Shown one piece after another: positions 56,586 through 64,000 of a stretch of DNA of 64,000 nucleotides. A program made the position numbers and the translations under genes. Under the pieces are notes generated by a model. It saw nothing but the letters and a program-made list of their open reading frames with translations, had not been told where the DNA came from and searched no databases. The stretch's first letter is position 1; each line of letters opens with the position of its first letter. This DNA comes from Buchananella hordeovulneris (GTDB lineage Bacteria > Actinomycetota > Actinomycetes > Actinomycetales > Actinomycetaceae): positions 124,001 through 188,000 of the forward strand of contig NZ_MQVS01000002.1 of the NCBI RefSeq assembly GCF_001907235.1, given 5' to 3'.

Positions 56586-56984
56586 GTGGCCTTCAATGAA
56601 ACCCCTCTTTTCGAAGCAAAGGCCAACCACATCGACGTCCCGGCCACCATTCTTGAGAAGATACGCGCCCTTAATCCCCTCATGCTGCTGTTTGGCCAGT
56701 TCGGACGCATCTACCGCGGTGGCTCCCTCTACGTCACCCACACCCACCTGGTCTTCAACCCGCACCATACGAACCTCGCCGTCGAGATGAGTCGGTTGTG
56801 GATTCCCTTGCAGGAGATCAAGAGCACCCGCGCTCACCAGAGAAAGCTCACGGCGATCCTCACCGTCTCGACGGTGCGGGGCATCGACATCGACTTCGTC
56901 TGCTGGAGCCGCTCCAAGGTCATCGCCGCGATCAAGCAGGCCCAGCAACAGCTGGGCAGCCCGGGGTACAACCAGCCGATGTGA
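56586..56984 (+). CDS. Small PH/GRAM-like domain protein
   Basis: The 132-residue protein has no named function that I recognise with certainty. Its core, RIYRGGSLYVTHTHLVFNPHH then MSRLWIPLQEIKSTRA and a strand-rich stretch ending in a helix (SRSKVIAAIKQAQQQL), follows the pattern of GRAM/PH-like domains, with beta strands, an IPL-type loop and a closing helix. There is no signal or membrane segment. The GTG at 56586 has GAGAGGAG upstream. It is alone between the WYL regulator and the convergent aldo/keto reductase. Confidence 0.65.
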   Translation: MAFNETPLFEAKANHIDVPATILEKIRALNPLMLLFGQFGRIYRGGSLYVTHTHLVFNPHHTNLAVEMSRLWIPLQEIKSTRAHQRKLTAILTVSTVRGIDIDFVCWSRSKVIAAIKQAQQQLGSPGYNQPM

Positions 56985-57014
56985 AATTGGCGGAGCACGT
57001 AGCCAACGAACGTG

Positions 57015-57050
57015 ACGATGGTGCGTGGAGGACCACCGCACCGTCATCGT
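57015..57050. terminator. Imperfect hairpin between convergent genes
   Basis: GGTGCGTGG (57020-57028) pairs with CCACCGCACC (57033-57042) with one bulge, and outer bases ACGATG and CATCGT extend the stem. It sits between the GRAM-like gene and the aldo/keto reductase and may terminate either. Confidence 0.4.
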
Positions 57051-57141
57051 GGCGCCAACCAGGGGGAAGGGCGTCCCCGCCATTGGCTCTACACTAAATG
57101 GCTAAAGGCCAAACGGAATTGAGCTAAGGGGAGATAACCGG

Positions 57142-58104
57142 TCACTCGTCCGCGCTCACCCCAAGGCGCCCGTACCTCTCTCCTTGGGCACGGATCTGGT
57201 CAAGTTCGGCCAGGTCGGCGGGGCTGAGGCGGAGCTTTAGTGCCGCCAGGTTCTCCTGCAGGTAGCGGCGACGCTTGGTTCCAGGAATGGGGACAACGTC
57301 CTCGCCCCGGGCCAGCACCCACGCCAGGGCCACCTGCCCGGGGGTGGCGTCGTGGCGGATCGCGACCTGCCGCACCGTTTCCACTGCCTGGAGGTTGGCG
57401 GCGAGGTTCTTTTTGCGCCAGCGGGGCAGTGCACGACGATAATCGAGCAGGGGCAGACCGGTGGTCGCCGCCGGGGAGCCTGTCAACATTCCGCGTCCAA
57501 GCGGGGCGTAGGCGACGACGCCCACCCCCAGCTCACGGGCAACCGGTAGCACGTCGTCCTCCAGGGTGCGGGAGAACAACGACCACTCCATCTGGACGGC
57601 CGCGATGGGGTGCACGGCGTGGGCGCGCCGGAGTTGGCTGCCGGTAACCTCGCTGACGCCGATGGCCCGCACTTTGCCTGCCCGCACCCCATCTGCGAGG
57701 GCCCCGATGCTGTCCTCAAGGGGCACCTTTGGGTCGACCCGGTGCAGGTAGTACAGGTCCACCCGATCGGTGTGCAGCCGCTGCAGGGACGCATCCAACC
57801 CTTGGCGGATGGCGGTGGGGCGGCCGTCCAGACCTACCGGGAGCCCACCGAAACGGGTCCGAATGCCCGTCTTGGTGGCGATGACGACGTTGTCGCGCAC
57901 CGGGGCGAGCAGTGGGCCGATGAGCGCCTCGTTCCGCCCGCCGCCGTACATCTGGGCGGTGTCGAACATGGTGACGCCCGCGTCTACGGCTGCCCGCACC
58001 GTTGCCGCGGCCTCGGCCTTGTCAACGGGGCCGTAGGACATAGTCATGCCCATGCACCCGAGGCCGATGGGAAAGGTCTCGATTCCTCCGATGATTCGCT
58101 GCAC
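57142..58104 (-). CDS. Aldo/keto reductase
   Basis: NADPH-dependent reductase; substrate unknown. The 320-residue protein has the family residues Asp and Tyr in FDTAQMYGGGRNE, Lys in IATKTGI and His in YYLHRVDP, and a C-terminal cofactor site with PIPGTKRRRYLQEN. It belongs to the group related to YajO/IolS-like enzymes. GTG 58104 with AAAGGG upstream gives MQRIIGGIETFPIGLG. The frame continues upstream through the TetR gene region, but that part is shadow. It is divergent from the TetR regulator. Confidence 0.88.
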   Translation of the reverse strand: MQRIIGGIETFPIGLGCMGMTMSYGPVDKAEAAATVRAAVDAGVTMFDTAQMYGGGRNEALIGPLLAPVRDNVVIATKTGIRTRFGGLPVGLDGRPTAIRQGLDASLQRLHTDRVDLYYLHRVDPKVPLEDSIGALADGVRAGKVRAIGVSEVTGSQLRRAHAVHPIAAVQMEWSLFSRTLEDDVLPVARELGVGVVAYAPLGRGMLTGSPAATTGLPLLDYRRALPRWRKKNLAANLQAVETVRQVAIRHDATPGQVALAWVLARGEDVVPIPGTKRRRYLQENLAALKLRLSPADLAELDQIRAQGERYGRLGVSADE

Positions 58105-58119
58105 TGCGGTACCCTTTCG

Positions 58120-58164
58120 ATGCGAGTAATGACTCACATTGAGAATACGAGCTTTTACTCGCAT
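58120..58164. promoter_or_regulatory. Candidate TetR operator region
   Basis: ATGCGAGTAA (58120-58129) is repeated as its exact reverse complement TTACTCGCAT at 58155-58164. Inside are two overlapping short palindromes, GAGTAATGACTC (58124-58135) and CTCACATTGAG (58133-58143). The region lies between the divergent aldo/keto reductase and TetR starts. Confidence 0.55.
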
Positions 58165-58179
58165 AAGCAAGGAGGAGTT

Positions 58180-58776
58180 TTGGCAACCCATCGTTCTGCG
58201 CGTGGCCTGGCCCGCATGGCCGCCATCATCGAAGCCGCCGTCGTCGTCTTCGCCCGCGACGGGGTGGACCGCGCAACAACCAACGCCATCGCGGCCCAGG
58301 CCGGCATCTCGCCCGGCTCCCTCTACCAATACTTCAACGACCGCACCGACATCTTGAAAGCAGTAGTCCGGGACTACATCAGCCGCCTGGCCGAGGTCTA
58401 CCAGGCCGTATGGCCCACCATCAATGCCACCACCCCCCGCCCGGAGATGATCGCCGCCCTGCTGGTTCCCCTGGCCGAGTTCAAGCGCGCCAACGCCACC
58501 TTCGCCATGGTCTACGCCCATCCGAACCTGCCAGCGGAGCTGCGTCAGGAGGTAGACGGGGTAAACCAGGCCTTCACGACCCGCCTGGTCGCGCTGCTGG
58601 CCGCCCGCAACCCCGCCACCCCGCGGGAGACCCTAGAGCTGGCTGCCCGGCAGGCCGCGTGCCTCTTCCGCGGCAGCCTGCCCCTGCTCGGTTCCGTCAC
58701 AGGCGACGAACAACGCGACACCCAGGAACTGTGCACCGTGATCGACGCCTACCTGGCCAGCCGCGAGATCAGCTGA
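58180..58776 (+). CDS. TetR-family transcriptional regulator
   Basis: The 198-residue repressor has an N-terminal helix-turn-helix (FARDGVDRATTNAIAAQAG then ISPGSLYQYFNDRTDIL, residues about 24-58) and an all-helical ligand domain. The start is TTG 58180 with an excellent GGAGGAG 2-8 bases upstream; no ATG or GTG fits. It probably represses the divergent aldo/keto reductase through the inverted repeats between them, a common arrangement for xenobiotic or aldehyde response. Confidence 0.88.
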   Translation: MATHRSARGLARMAAIIEAAVVVFARDGVDRATTNAIAAQAGISPGSLYQYFNDRTDILKAVVRDYISRLAEVYQAVWPTINATTPRPEMIAALLVPLAEFKRANATFAMVYAHPNLPAELRQEVDGVNQAFTTRLVALLAARNPATPRETLELAARQAACLFRGSLPLLGSVTGDEQRDTQELCTVIDAYLASREIS

Positions 58777-59537
58777 ACCACGGAGCTGCCTGCCGCCAAC
58801 GCGGCGTACGTCCTCCCACCGGTGCCCGGCGCAACTCGCAGATTCCCGGCAAGTTACCGTATGGACGGACGATGTTGCTCCCGTGAATATCAACAGGCCA
58901 ACCTGAGCCAGACACAAGGTTCCGAACCGGGCAAGGGAGGACTTGGGGGCAATGCTCCGGGGAGTGCGACGCAGCGACACTGCCTCGTAGCGCTTCTGCT
59001 GGGCCGCGTCGCGGGGTGGTGGCAAAACGCATACACCAGCAATCCACTAAGGCCAGCGAACCCCGAGGCCAAAGCCGTTCCACCACCAAGGCCTGTTGGC
59101 ACCAATAAACTGGTGGTGAAGGTAACCAGTAACACGCCGATCGCCACCAATGATCGCCGTCGAGCCGCACGCAATGGCACCAGAAACGTACCGTCCCCCA
59201 GCCGCCAAGCGGTTCCTTTGGCGGATGACACACGAAGTGGTTAACTGGCGCCTCAGGCCGGGAGAGGCGGCTCATTCTTCGGTACGCAGCCCCCAACCGA
59301 CGTCGAAAGCCTCCACCGCTAGCACCGGGCACCTCCCGACTGTCGCTGGCCGCCACGCTAACACCAATAGCCATTTGTACTTGGGGAAGTTGCAGCAACC
59401 GGGATGGCAGGCGCGGCAACAACTCAGATACTGTTCCAAGTGGGCGGAGTAACCACCCCCGACCGCGAGGCACGCTGCCAGTTACCCCCCCAATTTCTTG
59501 CGGCTGCCACCGGTCCAAAAGTGCCTGAGGAGGAAAC
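58777..59537. other. Region without a convincing gene
   Basis: This 761-base stretch has no frame that reads like a full protein. The long minus-strand frame (58769-59668) is rich in Trp, Cys and Arg and overlaps the acyl-CoA synthetase gene, so it looks like shadow. A minus-strand frame at 58890-59231 contains two hydrophobic segments and is listed separately. The region may be gene decay. The last 15 bases hold the ribosome binding site GAGGAGGAAAC of the next gene. Confidence 0.5.
58890..59231 (-). CDS. Possible small membrane protein or gene remnant
   Basis: A 113-codon frame starting with GTG. Residues about 20-65 hold two plausible membrane helices (RRSLVAIGVLLVTFTTSLLV and the following Gly/Ala/Leu-rich segment), but the last 50 residues are Pro/Arg/Cys-rich and unlike a protein. 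The same frame upstream is broken by several stops. It may be the remains of a larger membrane-protein gene. No family is recognised. Confidence 0.25.
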   Translation of the reverse strand: MSSAKGTAWRLGDGTFLVPLRAARRRSLVAIGVLLVTFTTSLLVPTGLGGGTALASGFAGLSGLLVYAFCHHPATRPSRSATRQCRCVALPGALPPSPPLPGSEPCVWLRLAC

Positions 59538-61367
59538 GTGGCAGCTATGCCTCCCGCGACTGACCCAGAATCACCGACGCAGTGGAGCCAACCTCCACTG
59601 GCCACCAGCCGACCGCGTAACCCTCTGGCGCTGATCCGCGAGCGCGCTCGCCAGCATCCGCACCACATTGCGTTTCAGCTGCCGCACCCAGCTGGTGACA
59701 TACAACTGACCTTGGGAGATTTTCTCGGTCACGTAGAGCGGGTGGCAAGTGCCTTGCTCGACCTCGGCTTGCAAAAGGGGGAGGCGGTGTGTCTGCTGGC
59801 TGCCACCAGCTACGGCTGGGCAGTGGTCGAATGGGCGACGTGGCAAGCCGGGGGCGTGGTGGTGCCCATCTACGAAACGTCCCCAGCGGCCTCCGTGGCG
59901 CAGATTGTTGAGACCACTAACGCCCGGATCCTCTTCGCTGACGCGGCGGCAATGGTGCGCACCCAACAGATGAGCAGCGGGGTGGACATCGTCCAGCTAG
60001 GGGAGCGGGACGCCATCGTCCGGGACTTTGGCCGCCAGCCGACGGCCGCGCAACTGGCACAGCTGCACGCTCGCGAGCCCGATCGGGACGACCTCGCCAC
60101 CATCGTTTTCACCTCCGGCACCTCAGGACACCCCCAGGGCACCCGCATCCTGCACCGCAACTTCGTTGATCTGGTGCTGAATGTGCAGGCGGCCTGGCGG
60201 GACGTCTTGCACGATCAGGGCCGCACCGTCATCTTCCTGCCCTTGGCCCATGTTTTGGCGCGCGGCTTGCAAACCATATGCATGTGGGCCGGTATGCGCA
60301 TCACCTACCTCGCCCAGCCTGCTGAGTTGATTCGGCAGTTCCCGCAGCTCAAACCGACGTTCCTCGTCGTTGTGCCGCGGGTGCTGGAGAAGATCGAAAA
60401 CGCGGCCGCCACCGCGGCCGCCGCCAAACACTTAGGCCGCTTCAGCCTTGCCCCCGTGTGGCGGGACGCCACCAGGACGGCCATAGCTTGGGGCCAGTAC
60501 CAGGAGGATCTGGACGCGGGTCTGCAGCCGTCCGTTTCCTGCCTGTTGCGCTGCAAACATGGCCTGTACGACAAGCTCTTCTACCGTCGGCTGCGAGCCA
60601 TGCTCGGCGGTCACATCGAGTTTCTGCTCTCAGGTGCCGCCCGCCTCGGCCCCCGGCTGTCGCTGCTGTTTCGCGGCATGGCAATCCCCGTGATGGAGGG
60701 GTATGGACTGACGGAAACCACTGCACCCTTGGCAGGCAATCGGCCGGGGCGGGTGCGCTCTGGCACCGTGGGGGAGTTGGTCCCCGGCACGCAGGTGCGT
60801 ATAGCGCCCGACGGCGTGGTGTGGGTACGGGGGGTGGGAGTCAGCCCCGGTTACCTCGATCCAACCCAAACTGCAGCCATGCACGTCGACGGTTGGTTCA
60901 ATACCGGCGATCTGGGTACCTTGAGCGCGGACGGATACCTCACTATTACGGGTCGCCGCAAAGACACGATCGTTACGTCTGGCGGCAAAACGATTCACCC
61001 CCAGGCCTGGGAGGCGCAGGTGGAGGCAGATCCGCGTATTGAGCACGCGGTGGTCATCGGGGAGGGCAGGCCGTACCCGGTAGCCGTGGCCGTGCTGGCC
61101 CCCGCTGCGGCAACACCAGCGGGCCACGCCCGGGTGGTCACTGAACCTGCGGTGCGGCAGGCAGTCGCTCAAGTCGTCACCCAAGCCAACGAGACAGTCA
61201 GCCGGGCCGAATCGGTACGGGGATTCTTGGTCGTCTCGGCGGACCTGAGCGCCGAGGGTGGGCTAACCACACCCACGCAGAAACTGCGCCGCCAGGCCCT
61301 GTTAGCACGTTTTTCTGCGGAGCTGCAGGACCTGTACTCATCCTTGACAGCGGAGGGTCAGCTATGA
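59538..61367 (+). CDS. AMP-dependent synthetase, long-chain fatty-acid-CoA ligase-like
   Basis: Adenylates a carboxylic acid, probably a fatty acid, and transfers it to CoA. The 609-residue protein matches the FadD15-type group: TIVFTSGTSGHPQG (P-loop, about residues 194-207), FLPLAHVLARG, EGYGLTETTAPLAGN, WFNTGDLG and ITGRRKDTIVTSGGKTIHP, with a C-terminal domain. The P-loop Lys usual in PKG is Gln here. GTG 59538 has GAGGAGGAAAC upstream. The stop overlaps the DUF2177 gene start by 4 bases. Confidence 0.88.
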   Translation: MAAMPPATDPESPTQWSQPPLATSRPRNPLALIRERARQHPHHIAFQLPHPAGDIQLTLGDFLGHVERVASALLDLGLQKGEAVCLLAATSYGWAVVEWATWQAGGVVVPIYETSPAASVAQIVETTNARILFADAAAMVRTQQMSSGVDIVQLGERDAIVRDFGRQPTAAQLAQLHAREPDRDDLATIVFTSGTSGHPQGTRILHRNFVDLVLNVQAAWRDVLHDQGRTVIFLPLAHVLARGLQTICMWAGMRITYLAQPAELIRQFPQLKPTFLVVVPRVLEKIENAAATAAAAKHLGRFSLAPVWRDATRTAIAWGQYQEDLDAGLQPSVSCLLRCKHGLYDKLFYRRLRAMLGGHIEFLLSGAARLGPRLSLLFRGMAIPVMEGYGLTETTAPLAGNRPGRVRSGTVGELVPGTQVRIAPDGVVWVRGVGVSPGYLDPTQTAAMHVDGWFNTGDLGTLSADGYLTITGRRKDTIVTSGGKTIHPQAWEAQVEADPRIEHAVVIGEGRPYPVAVAVLAPAAATPAGHARVVTEPAVRQAVAQVVTQANETVSRAESVRGFLVVSADLSAEGGLTTPTQKLRRQALLARFSAELQDLYSSLTAEGQL

Positions 61368-61802
61368 GCCGCGTCAGCCGCTGGGCCGTGGCCTACCTGG
61401 GCACCGCCCTCGCCTTCTGCATTTTGGACGGCCTCTGGATCGGCTTCGTGGCACAGGAGATCTACAGCCATTTCCTGCCCCACTTGCTGGCCAACAGCCC
61501 AGCGTTGGCACCCGCCGCAGTCTTCTACCTCGGGTATTTAGTCGGCGTAGTGCACCTGGCCGTCAGACCCGGGCAGCTCCGCCGTACCAGTCAGCGTCTG
61601 CGCGACGGCGCGCTGCTCGGGGCCGTGGCATACGGCACGTGGGGTTTCCACCGCAGCGGCACTGTTGCGAGGGTTACCGCTGGCGGTAACGCTATCTGAC
61701 GTCGCTTGGGGGGCGGTGCTGACTGGGGCCAGCGCCGTCGGTGGCGGACTCGCTCTCGCGGTGCACGACGGACACTCACCGGCGCGGAGGCAGGGGAAAT
61801 AG
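61364..61802 (+). pseudogene. DUF2177-family membrane protein gene, frameshifted
   Basis: The first frame reads a membrane protein of the DUF2177 type (WAVAYLGTALAFCILDGLWI, then HLLANSPALAPAAVFYLGYLVG) up to GAVAYGTW, and then turns into non-family sequence ending at 61699. In the +1 frame from 61650 the family end appears: TAAALLRGLPLAVTLSDVAWG and further hydrophobic residues, with a stop at 61800-61802. One extra base at about 61641-61649 explains both halves; without it the joint would read YGTW-x-F-TAAALLRG. Either the gene is inactive or the base is a sequencing error. The 3' end overlaps the convergent DUF1295 gene. Confidence 0.8.
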
Positions 61803-62636
61803 GACCGAGGTGCGAGCTTTGTATTCCTGGTAGTCAGAGCGCCCACCCCAACGCTGGTCGGCCTGCTTCTCCAGTAAGGGGATGCCGCTGACCCGCGTTA
61901 ACAGCAAAGTGACAAATAGCGGGGAGATGACCGCCAGCCACTGCCAGCCTTGCAACACGGGGATGGAAACCAGCAATACGCCCGTCCACAGCACTATCTC
62001 CCCAAAATAGTTCGGGTGCCGCGACCAGCTCCAGACGCCGGAACGGATGAACTCGCCCTTATTAGCTGGATCGCGTCGGAACCGCGACTTCTGGGCGTCG
62101 GCAACAAGTTCGAGCCCCCACCCAATCGCCCACACGCCACACCCCAACCAGGTCAGCCACCCCAACGGTGCGTCGGCGGCGGCCGTAATACCCGTCCACG
62201 CTGCCAAAGCGGTGGCGCTCACCCACAGGCCCTGGATCGTCCACACCGAAAAGAGACGCGGTGGGTTGGGCAAGATCTCGGCAAACCGCGAGTCTCCACC
62301 AGAACGTCTGGTGCGTAGGAACAAGAAAGTACCGAGCCTACCCGCCCACAAGATGACCATGGCCGCAAGCAGCCACCCGCGCGGGGAGAGATGGTCGACA
62401 AGCAGGAGCGCCAGCATCGTGCCCAAAATGTAGGTGGCGCTACCCGTGGCATCAAAGAAGCGATCAGTTTGCTCCCGCCAGGAGTGGAAGAAAACGAGCC
62501 ACTGCACCGCGAAAGCCAAAAGCACCAACCAGACCATCACGGGCCAGTTAGCTACCACCTGTCCCGCCTGACCGGTGGCCCACGCCAGAGCAAGTGCCAG
62601 ACAGACCGAGAGCACGACAGTGACTACACTTTTCAT
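61776..62636 (-). CDS. DUF1295 / steroid 5-alpha-reductase-like membrane protein
   Basis: Integral membrane protein related to isoprenylcysteine methyltransferase and steroid-reductase-like enzymes; reaction unknown. The 286-residue protein has about seven to eight helices, a cytoplasmic loop with FLRTRRSGGDSRFAEI, and the conserved cofactor-site pattern FIRSGVWSWSRHPNYFGEI followed by SDYQEYKARTSVLFP. ATG 62636 is preferred; ATG 62663 would add nine residues. It is often found near DUF2177 genes, which fits the convergent neighbour. Confidence 0.85.
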   Translation of the reverse strand: MKSVVTVVLSVCLALALAWATGQAGQVVANWPVMVWLVLLAFAVQWLVFFHSWREQTDRFFDATGSATYILGTMLALLLVDHLSPRGWLLAAMVILWAGRLGTFLFLRTRRSGGDSRFAEILPNPPRLFSVWTIQGLWVSATALAAWTGITAAADAPLGWLTWLGCGVWAIGWGLELVADAQKSRFRRDPANKGEFIRSGVWSWSRHPNYFGEIVLWTGVLLVSIPVLQGWQWLAVISPLFVTLLLTRVSGIPLLEKQADQRWGGRSDYQEYKARTSVLFPLPPRR

Positions 62637-62694
62637 CACCGCACAGTATCTAGTTGCTGCCAAACTGGCAATCAGAACCGGTCGATCGCGCCAG

Positions 62695-63219
62695 CTAGTC
62701 AGCGCTATTCGTCTGGTCCTGGCGGGCAGCCCATTCGCTTACCCGGCGGACGCTCTCGGCCTCACTTAAGTCCTCAACCCGAGACATGACCGACCAACGT
62801 ACCCCAAACGGGTCTCGCAGGGAGGCGTACCGATCCCCGGACACAAAGGTGCTGGCTGGCTCCCGCAGCGTCGCTCCGGCTGCCAGCGCCCGCGCCACGG
62901 TGTCGTCGACGTCGGCGCAGTACAAGCTAAGGGAGTAGCAGTCCTCCTCCCCGTCTGGCCGCGCCACGAGCTGGTATGTGGGGTTTGGTTGCCCCAGCTG
63001 GAGCCTGCCGACACCGAAGTCGAGTTCGGCATGCACCACGCTGCCTTGGATTTCCGTCACTGTGACCACGCGGGCACCGAAGGCACGCTGGTAGAAGTCA
63101 ACCGCGGCCCCTGCTTGTGGCAGGGCAAGAAACGGTGTCAAACTGGTCCAGCCGTGGGGGATGCCGCGTGTGGTGTGCTTGCCGGAAATTCCCACCTGGG
63201 GTGCGTCGTTGTTGTGCAT
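62695..63219 (-). CDS. VOC superfamily protein (PhnB/glyoxalase-like)
   Basis: The 174-residue protein has a PhnB-like VOC domain: TPFLALPQAGAAVDFYQRAFGA at its start, HAELDFGVGRLQLGQ, SLYCADVDDTVARALAAGA and a final DRYASLRDPFGVRWSVMSRVED. Such proteins are usually small-molecule binding or glyoxalase-like; the substrate is unknown. It is divergent from the AraC-type regulator at the right edge of the window, which may control it. Confidence 0.85.
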   Translation of the reverse strand: MHNNDAPQVGISGKHTTRGIPHGWTSLTPFLALPQAGAAVDFYQRAFGARVVTVTEIQGSVVHAELDFGVGRLQLGQPNPTYQLVARPDGEEDCYSLSLYCADVDDTVARALAAGATLREPASTFVSGDRYASLRDPFGVRWSVMSRVEDLSEAESVRRVSEWAARQDQTNSAD

Positions 63220-63282
63220 GCGCCGACCCTAGGCCGACGACGGGGCGGGCGGCTTGTAGATTCGCGACTCTTTGGGAGCTAC

Positions 63283-64000
63283 TTGGGACACCTAATCGAC
63301 CAGCGCGGCGTGCTGTATCCGGCCCAGCTGCCTACCTTCCACCGGGAGTCGGCCCCCGCGGAGCTGCGGGAACTGATCCGTTGGTTCTGGATTCCGCGCT
63401 GGAACCTGCCGCCAGGAGCCGTCTCCCGGCAGGAGGTGCTCCCTTTTCCTACCGCCAACCTCGTGGTTGAACCAGGTGGGGTGAGTCTGAGTGGCCCCAC
63501 CACCGGCATATCCCACCGCGAGCTGCGCGGCCACGGTTGGGCTGTCGGCGCGCTGTTACGCCCGGCTGCCTTGGCTCTCGTCCACCCGCAACCTCACATC
63601 CTCAATGACAGGGAGCTCCAGCTGTCCCTGCCAGCCTTGCACGCCGCCGTGGTCGAGGCGATGGGGGAGGACGACGAGGAACGCGGGCGCGGGCGAGCGG
63701 TCGACGCCTACAGCAGGTGGGCGGCAGCGAATCTGGCACCGCCCGACGAAGACGGCCGCCTGGCAAATCTGCTGGAAGAGGTCGTCTCCGCTAACCCCGA
63801 GATCACCCGCGTCGATCAGCTAGCCCAGAAGCTGCACCTGTCCGTGCGCTCCTTGCAACGGCTAACCAAGCGCTACATGGGGTTGCCCCCGCTGGCCATC
63901 ATTCGCCGGTACCGGCTCCAGGAGGCCGCTCACCGCTTACGCACCGACCCGTCCCTGTCTATCGCCCAGGTCGCGTTAGACCTGGGGTATGCGGATCAGG
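63283..64000 (+). CDS. AraC-family transcriptional regulator, C-terminus cut by window edge
   Basis: The frame reads an N-terminal sensor region (ELRELIRWFWIPRW, VLPFPTANLVVEPGG, ALLRPAALALV) followed by an AraC-type DNA-binding domain (ITRVDQLAQKLHLSVRSLQR, then LPPLAIIRRYRLQEAAHRL) and runs off the right edge in the second helix-turn-helix (LSIAQVALDLGYADQ). No ATG fits. TTG 63283, with GGGAG just upstream, is my choice; the frame is open further up and GTG 63310 is possible. It is divergent from the VOC gene at 62695-63219 and a TAGATT -10-like element lies at 63257-63262. Confidence 0.8.
   Translation, partial: MGHLIDQRGVLYPAQLPTFHRESAPAELRELIRWFWIPRWNLPPGAVSRQEVLPFPTANLVVEPGGVSLSGPTTGISHRELRGHGWAVGALLRPAALALVHPQPHILNDRELQLSLPALHAAVVEAMGEDDEERGRGRAVDAYSRWAAANLAPPDEDGRLANLLEEVVSANPEITRVDQLAQKLHLSVRSLQRLTKRYMGLPPLAIIRRYRLQEAAHRLRTDPSLSIAQVALDLGYADQ

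Noticed and set aside
58769-59668. A 299-codon minus-strand frame overlapping the acyl-CoA synthetase start
   Set aside because: It is rich in Trp, Cys and Arg without domain-like patterns and overlaps a well-supported gene by 130 bases.

Overview
The window is 64 kb of high-GC DNA from an actinobacterium. WhiA, RbpA, OpcA, ScpAB next to a ParA, an actinobacterial-type SOS box, many GTG/TTG starts and many leaderless genes (TANNNT a few bases before the start codon) all point to Actinomycetota. A family such as Actinomycetaceae is plausible but is inference. The window looks chromosomal. No rRNA, insertion sequence or CRISPR array was seen, and there is one tRNA (Pro, GGG).

Left part (1-33 kb), mostly core genome. 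A truncated P-type ATPase and a membrane-anchored coiled-coil protein run leftwards. uvrA-uvrC run rightwards behind an SOS box. A large secreted trypsin-like protease with three cell-wall-binding repeats follows. Then come rapZ-yvcK-whiA, the glycolytic set gap-pgk-tpiA with secG-rbpA, a GH16 lipoprotein, and the pentose-phosphate operon tkt-pgi-zwf-opcA-pgl, which has no transaldolase. The chain xerD-parA-scpA-scpB-rluB-tyrA-cmk-der closes this part, mostly with 4-bp overlaps.

Middle part (32-49.7 kb), accessory metabolism and stress. It holds an aldo/keto reductase and a carbohydrate uptake locus: solute-binding protein, two permeases and a GH31 glycosidase, divergent from a LacI regulator with a near-perfect operator palindrome. 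Next are a zinc alcohol dehydrogenase, two tandem paralogous small membrane proteins, an OpuC/ProU-type compatible-solute ABC transporter, an ADP-ribosylglycohydrolase, and an ahpC-ahpF-oxyR peroxide module with a candidate OxyR site.

Right part (49.7-64 kb), mixed accessory DNA. A NaeI-type restriction endonuclease and a C5 methyltransferase are convergent. Directly behind them is a two-gene unit of a SatD-family protein and a DUF3307-like membrane protein. The SatD protein carries, in order, most motifs of class III nucleotidyl cyclases, so the pair is the best candidate here for an undescribed signal-plus-membrane-effector system. glgC, tRNA-Pro, a VOC protein/WYL regulator pair, an aldo/keto reductase/TetR pair, a 0.76-kb stretch without a convincing gene, an acyl-CoA synthetase-like gene, a frameshifted DUF2177 gene, a DUF1295 membrane protein, a second VOC protein and a truncated AraC regulator complete the window.
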